The position numbers and the translations under genes are program-made. DNA of 64,000 nucleotides, taken from contig NZ_JAJOMX010000001.1 of assembly GCF_024699925.1 (NCBI RefSeq), positions 2,890,001 through 2,954,000 of the forward strand, in the 5' to 3' direction. Positions within the stretch are counted from its first letter, which is position 1; every line of letters begins with the position of its first letter. Positions 22,909 to 30,974 of this stretch are shown here, one piece after another. The notes beneath the pieces are model-generated. The model had not been told where the DNA came from, did no database searches, and was given only the letters and a program-made list of their open reading frames with translations. The DNA comes from Mesorhizobium sp. J428. GTDB lineage: Bacteria; Pseudomonadota; Alphaproteobacteria; Rhizobiales; Rhizobiaceae.

Positions 22909-23619
22909 TCAGGCTCTGCGCCCGCGCCGCGTGCGTAGCACGGCGAAGATCGGTCCGCCGATGGCGCCGAGGATGAGCCCGAGCAGGCCGATCGCGGCCG
23001 CCGCATAGCCGCAGCCGCCCTCGAAGCAGGAGACGTCCAGCCAGTCGACGATGACCGAACCGGCCAGCAGGCCGATGCCGAGCCCCGCCGCGCCGCCGAG
23101 GATGAGGCCGAGCACGGCGTTGAGCACGAGCACGCCGGCGGGGACGGGTCCGGCCGGGACGGCGGGCGCGGTCGCCGTCATCGCTGTCGCGGGGTGCGGG
23201 CGGCGCACGAGCACGATCGTCCACACCGAGATCGCGACGGAGACGGCGGCGATCAGCCAGGGCGACCAGGTCGGCGTGAAAGCGCCGATGAACAGGGTGG
23301 CGAGGGAAAAGCCGATGTCGGCGAGGATGGCCAGCCCGGCCCAGAGCGTGAACCAGAACGGAAAGCGCGGCGACCTGCGCCAGGCGAGACCGAGAACGTA
23401 GAGGCCGAGCAGGACCTGGACGAGGCCGGCGGCCTGGCTGGCATAGATGTAGCCCATGACGCCCGCCGGCAGCTCGATGCCGAACACGGCCCACCCGCTC
23501 TGCCACAGCCCGCGCAGCGACAGGAACATCGAGGCGCAGAGCCAGATGACGGGCGCGGCCGCGACGAGATCCTGGTGGAAGGCACGCCCGCCCTGCGCCG
23601 GCTCCTGGTTCATCGTCAT
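22909..23619 (-). CDS. Polytopic membrane protein of unknown function
   Basis: 236 residues from the ATG at 23619, which follows a GAGGAG ribosome site. Six or so hydrophobic segments are visible (about 22-40, 52-72, 82-98, 105-125, 160-180, 200-225). The first four segments resemble a DUF2569-like or GtrA-like compact bundle; the C-terminal pair with [23 protein letters not shown] is a glycine-zipper-like hairpin. No known signature was recognised. It is 95 bp upstream of the small membrane-protein gene, and both may belong to the msrA transcript. Confidence 0.65.
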   Translation of the reverse strand: MTMNQEPAQGGRAFHQDLVAAAPVIWLCASMFLSLRGLWQSGWAVFGIELPAGVMGYIYASQAAGLVQVLLGLYVLGLAWRRSPRFPFWFTLWAGLAILADIGFSLATLFIGAFTPTWSPWLIAAVSVAISVWTIVLVRRPHPATAMTATAPAVPAGPVPAGVLVLNAVLGLILGGAAGLGIGLLAGSVIVDWLDVSCFEGGCGYAAAAIGLLGLILGAIGGPIFAVLRTRRGRRA

Positions 23620-23808
23620 GGCTTCTCCTCGCGTTTTGCCGGCATCAGGGCGCCGGAACCAGCGCGGCAGACTTGCCACTGCTGCGTAACGGCCGGGTGC
23701 CGGGCGGAAGCCGGCTTGTAATTATGATCCGCAGGCCGCCCAAAAGGCTTGGCTTTCGCAGATCGATCGACTACATGCAGGCCGCATTCGCGGCCCGCCC
23801 GCGATCGC

Positions 23809-23898
23809 GGAGGGGTGGCCGAGTGGTTGAAGGCGCACGCCTGGAAAGTGTGTATACGGGAAACCGTATCGCGGGTTCGAATCCCGCTCCCTCCGCCA
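23809..23898 (+). tRNA. tRNA-Ser (anticodon GGA)
   Basis: A 90-base class II tRNA. The acceptor stem GGAGGGG pairs with TCCCTCC, with G discriminator and encoded CCA at 23896-23898. The anticodon stem CACGC/GTGTG holds loop CTGGAAA, giving anticodon GGA. A long variable arm (TATACGGGAAACCGTAT region) and the T-loop GGTTCGAATCC confirm serine identity. Confidence 0.97.
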
Positions 23899-24026
23899 TT
23901 TCCGACAGAAACGGGCACTGATTTCGTTGGGGTTTTGATCCCCACCCGTGCCCGTCAATATCTTCTGCGCTCATACCCAGTTCCGGCCTCGGCGAGGTCT
24001 GTATGGCGAATGGCGAGATGACCATA

Positions 24027-24465
24027 CTAGACGACCTGTTGCGGGCGCCTTTCGATGAGGCCTTTCCAGCTTCCGATCATAGAGGCGAAGCTGATATCGG
24101 ACATATTCGATAGATAGGCTTCGCCCGATGGCGTGAGCGGCACGAAATCGTATGAAACTTTGACGTTCTGTACCGGCGCCGCTTGCGCTGCACAGGACAT
24201 CGACGTACGCCAGACGAGACGTGGGTGTTACGCGGAGGTAGCGCGCATGGCGCGCGGCCGTATCGTAGTCCAGACATGTCCAGATGGTGGACTCGTCACC
24301 CTGGCCAGTGCGGAATACCATGCCGGTTTTGGTTTCCCCGGATGCCGGCTCAAGGTAATCGGGCAGCCAATCAGGGTCCCACATCTCCTCGCCCTTGGGC
24401 GTGAACAGTGGAAATGCCTCGTCCGGCTCGAGCGCAAGTTCGAAGCTGTGGCTAAAGGTCTTCAT
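24027..24465 (-). pseudogene. SRPBCC-fold (START-like) protein, frameshifted
   Basis: From ATG 24465 the frame encodes MKTFSHSFELALEPDEAFPLF and continues as a typical SRPBCC/polyketide-cyclase-like small-ligand domain to about residue 100. At about 24170-24200 the reading moves to another frame, where NVKVSYDFVPLTPSGEAYL and a final amphipathic helix (MIGSWKGLIERR) run to the TAG at 24027. Corrected length is about 146 residues, normal for the family. The start overlaps the stop of the 82-residue gene upstream by one base (TGATG), so the two were translationally coupled. Ligand unknown. Confidence 0.75.
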
Positions 24466-24713
24466 CACTTCCTCTTCCTTGACGGTTCGGGGTGGAGATG
24501 ACTGTCGGCGCTGGTCCATCGGCAGCCATACACATCCCGCAGTTTTTCGATGACTGCCCGCGTCTCGGCACCGAAGGCAGACTTGCCTTCGAATGCATGC
24601 AGGCAAATGCCCTCGAGCAAGTCGCCGAGGCTCATCTCATGATACTCGGCCAAGCCCTTGAGCACTTTGACGAGCGATGCATCCATACGGACGCCCGTTT
24701 GAATTCTTTCCAT
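24465..24713 (-). CDS. Small conserved protein paired with an SRPBCC gene
   Basis: 82 residues: MERIQTGVRMDASLVKVLKGLAEYHEM then LGDLLEGICLHAFEG. The first half resembles a ribbon-helix-helix (CopG-like) DNA- or partner-binding module. It overlaps the downstream SRPBCC start by one base (TGATG). I recall similar small proteins beside SRPBCC genes in many proteobacteria, but no function is known. Twenty bases upstream of the start is a short dyad TTACC-TT-GGTAA (24732-24743) that could be its operator. Confidence 0.75.
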   Translation of the reverse strand: MERIQTGVRMDASLVKVLKGLAEYHEMSLGDLLEGICLHAFEGKSAFGAETRAVIEKLRDVYGCRWTSADSHLHPEPSRKRK

Positions 24714-24833
24714 GAGGAGTTCGGTACCATATTACCTTGGTAACATCAAGCGATGATTCCGCCGCCGGCGCCGCTCTGCGCTGTGCACAGACGTTGTGAA
24801 GCAGCGCAGCGAGGCCGGGCATTGCTGGGGGGA

Positions 24834-25364
24834 TCAGGCAGGAACGTAGGTCAGCCTGATCACGTCCTCGTCGATCCGGTCGCTGGCCACGAGGCGGAGT
24901 GGTGGCCGGGGGCCGGCGAAGAACGGTTTGCCGCGCCCGAGCACGGCGGGATGGAGGTAGAGCCGATATTCGTCGACCAGGCCGAGATCGGTCAGGCTTT
25001 GCGCCAGCTCCGGTCCGGAAACGGTGATCTCTCCGGCGAGCCTGGCCTTCAGGTCGCGGATTGCCGTCTCGAGGTCGCCCTCGACGAGCGTGGCGTTGGG
25101 GCCGACCGACTTCAACGTGCGCGACACGACCCATTTCGGCTGGCGCCGCCATGCCGCGGCGAACTCGTGCTGCTCCGGACTCCATTCGGGACGGTCTTCG
25201 TCCCAGTAGTTCATGGTCTCGTACATGCGGCGGCCGTACACGCTGCCGGCCAGGCCGCGCACATGCTCTATCCAGTGGCGAAACAGCGCGGGGCTCGTCC
25301 GCATTTCCGTATGGTCGACGTAACCGTCGAGGGATTGGTTCATTCCGAAGACGAGCTTCGCCAT
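24834..25364 (-). CDS. Dihydrofolate reductase family protein (RibD C-terminal domain)
   Basis: 176 residues starting MAKLVFGMNQSLDGYVD, the standard opening of RibD-C proteins of the YwjB/YyaP type. The middle SRTLKSVGPNATLVEGD and GEITVSGPELAQSL, and the end HPAVLGRGKPFF, match the NADPH-binding reductase fold. Members are stand-alone and mostly uncharacterised; true DHFR or riboflavin activity should not be assumed. The ATG at 25364 is preferred over an in-frame ATG at 25535 because the family start lies there. It is 83 bp downstream of a MerR regulator on the same strand. Confidence 0.9.
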   Translation of the reverse strand: MAKLVFGMNQSLDGYVDHTEMRTSPALFRHWIEHVRGLAGSVYGRRMYETMNYWDEDRPEWSPEQHEFAAAWRRQPKWVVSRTLKSVGPNATLVEGDLETAIRDLKARLAGEITVSGPELAQSLTDLGLVDEYRLYLHPAVLGRGKPFFAGPRPPLRLVASDRIDEDVIRLTYVPA

Positions 25365-25447
25365 GCCGCAGATCCTCCATCCCAGGTCGTTCAGGATAGC
25401 TTGAGCCGCCGGCAGGCGTAAGGGGAAGCCGGCGCACGACGTCTTCG

Positions 25448-25882
25448 TTACGCAAGCTCGTTTCGCCTTGCCGAGCTGCCACGCCTTCCGCCGCGCTTGC
25501 CGGCCACGTCGACGAGGCGCCGGAATGTCGGGCACTCCATATGCGACGGCGCGCGGCAGTCGGCGACGTGGCGGAGCGTGGCGCGCAGCGCGGTCAGCTC
25601 GTGGATCTGGCGGTCGATCTCGGCGGCCTTCTGGTGCAGCACGTCGCGCGGCAGCTCCGGCATGCCGTTGCTGCCGAACATGCCGGCGATCTCGTCCAGC
25701 GAGAAGCCGGCCGACTTTCCCATCGCAATCAGCTTGAGCTGCAACAGCACCTCGGGCGGAAACTGCCGGCGCAGACCGTGGCGGGACACCGAGGAGATCA
25801 GCCCGGCCTCCTCGTAGTAGCGCAGCGCCGAGGGTTTGATTCCGCTTCGGGCCGCGACCTCTCCGATATCCAGAAATTTCAT
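25448..25882 (-). CDS. MerR-family transcriptional regulator
   Basis: 144 residues from ATG 25882. The helix-turn-helix is MKFLDIGEVAARSGIKPSALRYYEE, and the long coiled-coil spans about 80-115. Two cysteines in DCRAPSHMEC near residue 108-117 could bind a metal or thiol-reactive ligand, but the SoxR iron-sulfur motif (four Cys) is absent. The gene is divergent from an MFS transporter, and a SoxR-like dyad overlaps the gap, so it probably controls both that transporter and itself. The reductase gene at 24834 follows on the same strand. Confidence 0.88.
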   Translation of the reverse strand: MKFLDIGEVAARSGIKPSALRYYEEAGLISSVSRHGLRRQFPPEVLLQLKLIAMGKSAGFSLDEIAGMFGSNGMPELPRDVLHQKAAEIDRQIHELTALRATLRHVADCRAPSHMECPTFRRLVDVAGKRGGRRGSSARRNELA

Positions 25883-25884
25883 GC

Positions 25885-25906
25885 TTGACCTCAAGTCGAC
25901 TTGAAG
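25885..25906 (+). promoter_or_regulatory. SoxR-like MerR operator between the MerR and MFS genes
   Basis: TTGACC (25885-25890) merges into CCTCAAGTCGACTTGAAG, which differs from the SoxR box CCTCAAGTTAACTTGAGG (from memory) at about three positions. It lies only three bases from the MerR start and 46 bases before the MFS start. A clear -10 at the 19-base spacing is not visible. Confidence 0.6.
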
Positions 25907-25951
25907 TGGCAGCCTGCTCCCGAATTAGAATTCAGGCAAGAGGGCCAGACG

Positions 25952-27190
25952 ATGGAACAGGCGGAAGCGCGCGTTTCGACGAAGGCGCAGACAGGAATCA
26001 TGATCACATTGGCGCTGGCGATGCTGTTGGCCTCGCTCGGCACCAGCATCGCCAACATCGCGCTGCCGGCGCTGGCCGAGGCATTCCAGGCGCCGTTCGC
26101 GCAGGTACAGGCGGTCGTCGTCGCCTATCTCGCGGCCCTGACGGTCTCCGTGCTCGTCGCCGGCCGGCTCGGCGACACGTATGGGCTGAAACAAATGCTG
26201 GTCGCCGGGCTGACCGTCTTTGCCGTGGCCTCGCTGCTGTGCGCGGTTGCGCCGACTCTATGGCTGCTGACCGCGGCGCGAGCGCTGCAGGGCATCGGCG
26301 CCGCCTTCCTCATGACGCTCTCCATGGCGCTGATGCGCCAGACGGCGGGAGAGGCGCGGGTCGGGCGGGCCATGGGCCTGCTCGGCACGGTCTCTGCGCT
26401 GGGGACGGCGCTCGGCCCCTCGCTTGGCGGCCTGCTGATCCCGGACACCGGGTGGCGCGGCATCTTCTGGGTGCAGATGCCGCTGGCGGTGCTGGCGCTG
26501 GTCCTCGCCGTCACGACGCTGCCGGACGCTCGGGGAAGGGGAAAGGCACCGTCTGCTGGCCTGTGGACGGTGTTGGATCGGAGCCTCGCGGCCAATCTCC
26601 TGGTCAACGCGCTGGTCGCCGCGGTGATGATGACGACGCTGGTGGTCGGCCCCTTCTATCTCGGCCTTGGTCTCGGGCTCGAGGCAAGGCATGTCGGGCT
26701 CGTCATGGCGGTGGGCCCGGTGATCTCCATCTTCAGCGGGGTCCCGTCCGGCCGGCTGGTGGACGCCTGGGGCAGCGGGCGCGTGCTCGCCGTCGGGCTC
26801 ATCCTTCTGGCAGCCGGAGCGCTGCTGCTGGCACTTTTGCCAAGCGGGATCGGCGTCACCGGCTACGTTCTATCCATCATGGTCCTGACGCCGGGCTACC
26901 AACTCTTTCAGGCCGCCAACACGACGGCCGCCCTGGCGGACGTGCCCGGCGACCGGCGCGGCATGGTTTCAGGGGTGCTGAACCTGTCGCGCAATATCGG
27001 CCTGATCGCGGGGGCATCGCTGATGGGCGCCGTCTTCGCCTTCGGTGTCGGAACCGGAGAGTTCGCCCGCGCGAGCGGCCCGGACATTGCCGCCGGGATG
27101 CGGCTGACCTTCCTGCTGGCCGCCGGGATGATGCTCCTCGCAATCGGGGTTGTCTCCGGGCGTCGCAGCCCCGCCAAACGCGAGCGGTGA
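25952..27190 (+). CDS. MFS drug:H+ antiporter-like transporter (DHA2/EmrB-like)
   Basis: 412 residues with twelve or more hydrophobic segments. The signature GRLGDTYGLKQML (loop 2-3) and RALQGIGAAF (TM4), plus LGTVSALGTALGPSLGGLL (TM5 motif C), place it in the drug-export MFS. It is shorter than classical 14-segment DHA2 proteins. The start at 25952 follows an AGAGGG stretch. It is divergent from a MerR regulator with a SoxR-like operator between, so induction by redox-active or thiol-reactive compounds is a reasonable but untested inference. Its 3' end converges on lhgO. Confidence 0.87.
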   Translation: MEQAEARVSTKAQTGIMITLALAMLLASLGTSIANIALPALAEAFQAPFAQVQAVVVAYLAALTVSVLVAGRLGDTYGLKQMLVAGLTVFAVASLLCAVAPTLWLLTAARALQGIGAAFLMTLSMALMRQTAGEARVGRAMGLLGTVSALGTALGPSLGGLLIPDTGWRGIFWVQMPLAVLALVLAVTTLPDARGRGKAPSAGLWTVLDRSLAANLLVNALVAAVMMTTLVVGPFYLGLGLGLEARHVGLVMAVGPVISIFSGVPSGRLVDAWGSGRVLAVGLILLAAGALLLALLPSGIGVTGYVLSIMVLTPGYQLFQAANTTAALADVPGDRRGMVSGVLNLSRNIGLIAGASLMGAVFAFGVGTGEFARASGPDIAAGMRLTFLLAAGMMLLAIGVVSGRRSPAKRER

Positions 27191-27270
27191 TCGCCCTCGC
27201 CTGCGCAGCCGGCGCGGACCGCCGACGAGTGCCGCGCGAGACCTGCCTCGCACGGGAGCCCGCAGCCATG

Positions 27271-28462
27271 CTAACCCCCAAGCAGCCTGTCGGCGATCAT
27301 CTCGCCGATGGGGATGGCGGAGGTGGCGGCAGGCGACGGGGCGTTGCAGACGTGGAGCTGGCGCTCGCTGCCGACGAACAGGAAGTCGTGCGCCAGCGCG
27401 CCGTCGCGCATGACCGCCTGGGCGCGGATGCCGGCGGGATAGGGCGCCAGGTCGTCCAGGGCGAGCGAGGGGCAGTATTTGCGGCACTCCTCCAGATAGC
27501 CGCCGCGCCACATCGAATTGCGCAGCTCGACGGCAGCGGAGCGCCAATGCGTGGCGAGCGCCTTCCAGAGGCCGGGATAGGCGGCCCAGTCGGCGGTATC
27601 GCGCATGTCGACGCCGAACCGCCGGTATTTCTCGCGCGCGAAGCCGAGCACGGCATTGGGCCCGACGGTGACGCTGCCGTCGATCATGCGGGTGAGATGA
27701 ATGCCGAGGAAGGGCAGGTCCGGATCGGGCGCCGGATAGATCAGCGTGGAGACGATCCGGTTCAGCCGCGGCGGCAGACGGAAATACTCGCCCCGGAAGG
27801 GCACGATCCGGTGCTCGATGCGCAGTCCCGCGAGGCGGGCGAGCCGGTCGGACTGCAGCCCGGCGCAGGCGAGCAGCCGGCGCGCCGTCCAGCTCCGGCC
27901 GGTGGTAGCGACTGAGACGCCGTCGCCCTGTTCCCTGCACCGAGACGACCTCGCTGCCGCGCACGATCTCCCCGCCGGCGGCGACGATCGCGGCCGCCAT
28001 GGCGTCGCAGATCCTGCGATAGTCGACGATGCCGGTCGATGGGGTGAAGACGGCGCCGAGGCCGACGATGTTCGGCTCGCGCCGGCGCAGCTCCGTCGCG
28101 TCGATCCGCTCGGCGGCAATGCCGTTCTGGGCGGCACGTTCGAAGAGAGCGTCGAGGCGGTGCAGTTCGAGTTCGTTGGTGGCGACGATGTGCTTGCCGC
28201 AGATCTCGACCGGGATCTCGTGCCGGCGGGCGAAGGCCAGCGTCGCCTCGGCGCCGCGCCGGCACAGCTCCGCCTTCAGGCTTCCCGGCTGGTAGTAGAT
28301 GCCGGAATGGATGACGCCGCTGTTGTGGCCGGTCTGGTGGCTGCCGAGGACCTCTTCCTTCTCCAGCAGGAGGAGGCTCGACCCCGGCCGGCGTTCCAGC
28401 AGTTTCATGGCGCTGGCCAGCCCGACGATGCCGCCGCCGACGACGATGAAATCGTAGATCAT
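27271..28462 (-). pseudogene. lhgO: L-2-hydroxyglutarate oxidase (LhgO) with one frameshift
   Basis: From ATG 28462 the frame begins MIYDFIVVGGGIVGLASAM, an FAD-binding GxGxxG, then HQTGHNSGVIHSGIYY, the LhgO signature. It leaves frame near 27936. The neighbouring frame continues (EQGDGVSVATTGRSW, then VPFRGEYFRLPP) to the stop at 27271. Removing one base in the GCAGGG stretch joins the halves into about 396 residues, the full family length. LhgO oxidises L-2-hydroxyglutarate to 2-oxoglutarate and passes electrons to quinone. A working protein is not expected from the sequence as given. Confidence 0.88.
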
Positions 28463-28547
28463 GCCCGCCTCCGCAACGACGCCACCAGGCGCCGTTCCTT
28501 CCACGCGGAGTCGGCTCGCGCAAGGTGCCGGCTCGGCGGCGGCCTTC

Positions 28548-29567
28548 TCAGCCGCCGGTTGCCGATGCGGTGTGTTCCCGCGGCAGCGGCGCGGCCGGGC
28601 GGGGATCTGCATAGCTTCGCAGGCCGTCGGCGCGGGATGTCCGGCCGGCGTAGCCGAGGTCGCGGCGCGCGGCGTCGTCGTTGACGGTGAATTCCCGTCC
28701 GATCATGCGCATCATTGAGCGCGAGACCGGCGGGTCGCCCTCCCGGCGTGTGACGGCCCATATGGCGTCCAGCATCCGGCCGGCGGCGGAGGCGAGCCAG
28801 TAGGGCATGGAGCGCAGCCCGTCGACGGACAGGCCCTGCAGGCTCGCGAGCGAGGCGACGAAGGCGCGAAAGGTCTGCGGTTCCGGATCCTTGATGAAAT
28901 AGGCCCGCCCGCCCGGCCCGCGTTCGAGCGCGCATTTTACCGCTTCGACGACATTGTCGACGTGGCAGGTCGAAACGGAGTAGTCGCCGCGATCGACGAA
29001 AGCGAACCTGCCGGACCTGATGGCATCCGGCAGTTCGCGGCTGAAGGCGTCGCCGGGCCCCCAGATCGCCGGCGGGCGGAGCGCGATGGTGCGGAAACCG
29101 GGCCCGTTGGCCGCCAGCACCAGCGGCTCGGCCCGCGCCTTGCTGGCCAGATAGGCGGAGAAGTGGTTCGGGAAGGTGGGTGCGCTTTCATCGGCGTCCC
29201 GGACCGGCGTGCCGGCATCGTCCATGATGATGCCGGCCGCGCTGATGTAGACGAAGGTCTTCGCCCCGGCTCGGCGGGCTGCCTGCAGAAGTGCCGCGGT
29301 GCCGTCGACATTGGTGCGGAAGAACGGTGCGCGAGGCCCCGAAAAGCGGAACAGCGCGGCCGCGTGGACCACGGCGTCGACCGTGGGAAGGGAGAGCGGC
29401 GCGCCGCCTTCCAGGTCGCCGTCGACGGGCGATGCGCCCAACGCCCGCAGCCTGGCATGAGAGGATGAGGCGCGGGTGAGGGCGAATATCTGGTGGCCGT
29501 CCTGCGCGAGGCTCGGGATCAGGCGGCCGCCGAGAAGGCCGGTGCCTCCCGTGACAAGGATCTTCAT
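28548..29567 (-). CDS. NAD-dependent epimerase/dehydratase family (extended SDR)
   Basis: 339 residues. The N terminus MKILVTGGTGLLGGRLI has the NAD-binding TGxxGxxG. The catalytic pair Y-x3-K appears as YLASKARAE, near residue 154. The pattern resembles 3-beta-hydroxysteroid dehydrogenase or dihydroflavonol reductase-like proteins (HVDNVVEAVKCALE and GRAYFIKDPEP), so the substrate may be a hydroxyl-bearing lipid or sugar. Its ATG overlaps the stop of the upstream TetR gene by four bases (ATGA), so both are one operon. Regulation is likely through the double operator at 30149. Confidence 0.88.
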   Translation of the reverse strand: MKILVTGGTGLLGGRLIPSLAQDGHQIFALTRASSSHARLRALGASPVDGDLEGGAPLSLPTVDAVVHAAALFRFSGPRAPFFRTNVDGTAALLQAARRAGAKTFVYISAAGIIMDDAGTPVRDADESAPTFPNHFSAYLASKARAEPLVLAANGPGFRTIALRPPAIWGPGDAFSRELPDAIRSGRFAFVDRGDYSVSTCHVDNVVEAVKCALERGPGGRAYFIKDPEPQTFRAFVASLASLQGLSVDGLRSMPYWLASAAGRMLDAIWAVTRREGDPPVSRSMMRMIGREFTVNDDAARRDLGYAGRTSRADGLRSYADPRPAAPLPREHTASATGG

Positions 29568-30139
29568 GGCTGTGGACCTTTCGATTCGGGATTGAGGATG
29601 GTGCGTATCGCGCTCTCGCGGATGTCTTCGAGGGCGGCGGGAGCGGGCGGCGGCGACCGGCGGAGCTGGGCCGTCACATGGAGCAGCGAGGCGGCGTTCG
29701 CGGACGCCCATACGATGTCGGCCGCCACCTCGATCGAGGGACCGAGCCGTCCGATGGCGGCAATGGCCGCGATGCGCTCGATCAGGAGCGCGAAGCCCTG
29801 CTCGGCGGCGGGAATCTGGCCGCCGGCAAGGACGCGGCTCATCATCGCCGCGTAGAGCCGGGGGCGCGCCGCCGCGAAGCGCACATAGTCGTCCCAGCCC
29901 TCACGCAACGCCGTGACTGGGTCGGCGGACTGGACCGCCGCCCGCTTGCTGTCGAGGAACTGCGCGAATGCCTCCGCCAGGGCCGCGCTCAGGAGCCCGT
30001 CGGCGCTGCCGTAGTGATGGTAGAGCGTGGGCGCGGTGACGTTCGCGATGGCGCAGACGCTGCGCGTCGAGAACTTCGCCTCGCCTTCCTCCTCGAGAAT
30101 CTTCAGAGCCGCAGTGAGCAGGGTGACACGTGTATCCAT
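29564..30139 (-). CDS. TetR-family regulator, autoregulated
   Basis: 191 residues. The HTH (TRVTLLTAALKILEEEGEAKFSTRSV, then VTAPTLYHHYGSADGLL) is a clear TetR N domain; the C-terminal ligand domain is not assigned. The start is ATG 30139; an in-frame ATG at 30148 would lie inside the operator. Two perfect palindromes begin 10 bases upstream, typical for an autorepressor. The stop overlaps the epimerase start by four bases. Confidence 0.9.
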   Translation of the reverse strand: MDTRVTLLTAALKILEEEGEAKFSTRSVCAIANVTAPTLYHHYGSADGLLSAALAEAFAQFLDSKRAAVQSADPVTALREGWDDYVRFAAARPRLYAAMMSRVLAGGQIPAAEQGFALLIERIAAIAAIGRLGPSIEVAADIVWASANAASLLHVTAQLRRSPPPAPAALEDIRESAIRTILNPESKGPQP

Positions 30140-30148
30140 ACCTGCCAC

Positions 30149-30187
30149 TATAGCACCGCTATATCAGGTGTCTATAGCGGTGCTATA
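30149..30187. promoter_or_regulatory. Double palindromic TetR operator
   Basis: TATAGCACCGCTATA (30149-30163) and TATAGCGGTGCTATA (30173-30187) are reverse complements. Each is itself a palindrome with half-site TATAGC and a three-base centre. Nine bases separate them, so their centres lie 24 bp apart, close to two helical turns and suited to two dimers binding on much the same face. The site lies between two divergent TetR genes, 10 bases from the first and 87 bases from the second. Confidence 0.88.
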
Positions 30188-30274
30188 TTATTCGCGCAAC
30201 GTGATGTCATTCCAACATGTGAATTTCCACCATAGGATGCCTTCGAATGCTGCCTTAGGGACTTGGATAGGGCG

Positions 30275-30910
30275 ATGACGAAGAAGCTGGCGAAATCGGC
30301 GGTCTCGCAAAGGCGGGTTCTCGACGCCGCCGCCAAGATCTTCCGCGACTACGGCTATGCCGGCACGACCATGCGCGCGATCGCGGACGAGGCGGATCTC
30401 AAGGCCGGCAGCATCTACTACCACAACAAGTCGAAGGACGAGCTGATCGGCGCGGTGCTCGAGATCGGCATCCGGGCCGTCACGGACAATGTCGACAGGG
30501 CTCTTACGGCCCTGCCGGACACGGCAACGGGGCGAGATCGCATCGAGACGGCCATCCGCGCCCACCTGTCGGCGATCATCGAGGTCGGCGACTATACCCT
30601 CGCCACCCGACGCGCTCTCGGCCAGGTGCCGGAGCCGATCCGCGCGAGGAACAGGCAGATGAGGGACGCATACGGCGCGATCTGGCAGAAGATCCTCGCC
30701 GACGCGCATGAGCGCGGCGAGTTCAATACGACGGCCAATCTCTCGCTTGCCCGTATCTTCATTCTCGGCGGGCTGAACTGGACCGTCGAATGGTTCAAGC
30801 CGGGCGGCCGCTCGATCGACGACGTGGCGCGCGAGTTCGCGTCGGTCGTGCTGGACGGGCTGTCGGGCAAGGGCGGCGCTGCCACGGTGGAGTCCGTCGG
30901 GGTCCGTTAG
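30275..30910 (+). CDS. TetR-family regulator
   Basis: 211 residues from ATG 30275 (a TTG four codons upstream is an alternative). HTH: RRVLDAAAKIFRDYGYAGTTMRAIADEADLKAGSIYYHNKSKDELI spans about 13-58. The C-terminal half (about 100-195) resembles KstR2/AcrR-type ligand domains. It is divergent from the other TetR gene and shares the gap containing the double operator. Downstream, 65 bases away, lies the 3' end of the multicopper oxidase, so it does not share a transcript with it. Confidence 0.88.
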   Translation: MTKKLAKSAVSQRRVLDAAAKIFRDYGYAGTTMRAIADEADLKAGSIYYHNKSKDELIGAVLEIGIRAVTDNVDRALTALPDTATGRDRIETAIRAHLSAIIEVGDYTLATRRALGQVPEPIRARNRQMRDAYGAIWQKILADAHERGEFNTTANLSLARIFILGGLNWTVEWFKPGGRSIDDVAREFASVVLDGLSGKGGAATVESVGVR

Positions 30911-30974
30911 GAGCCCCGACGCTCCCTCGAAGGGCCGGACATCGCCCAGTCGGCCGTCATACGGTGTTCTATCG

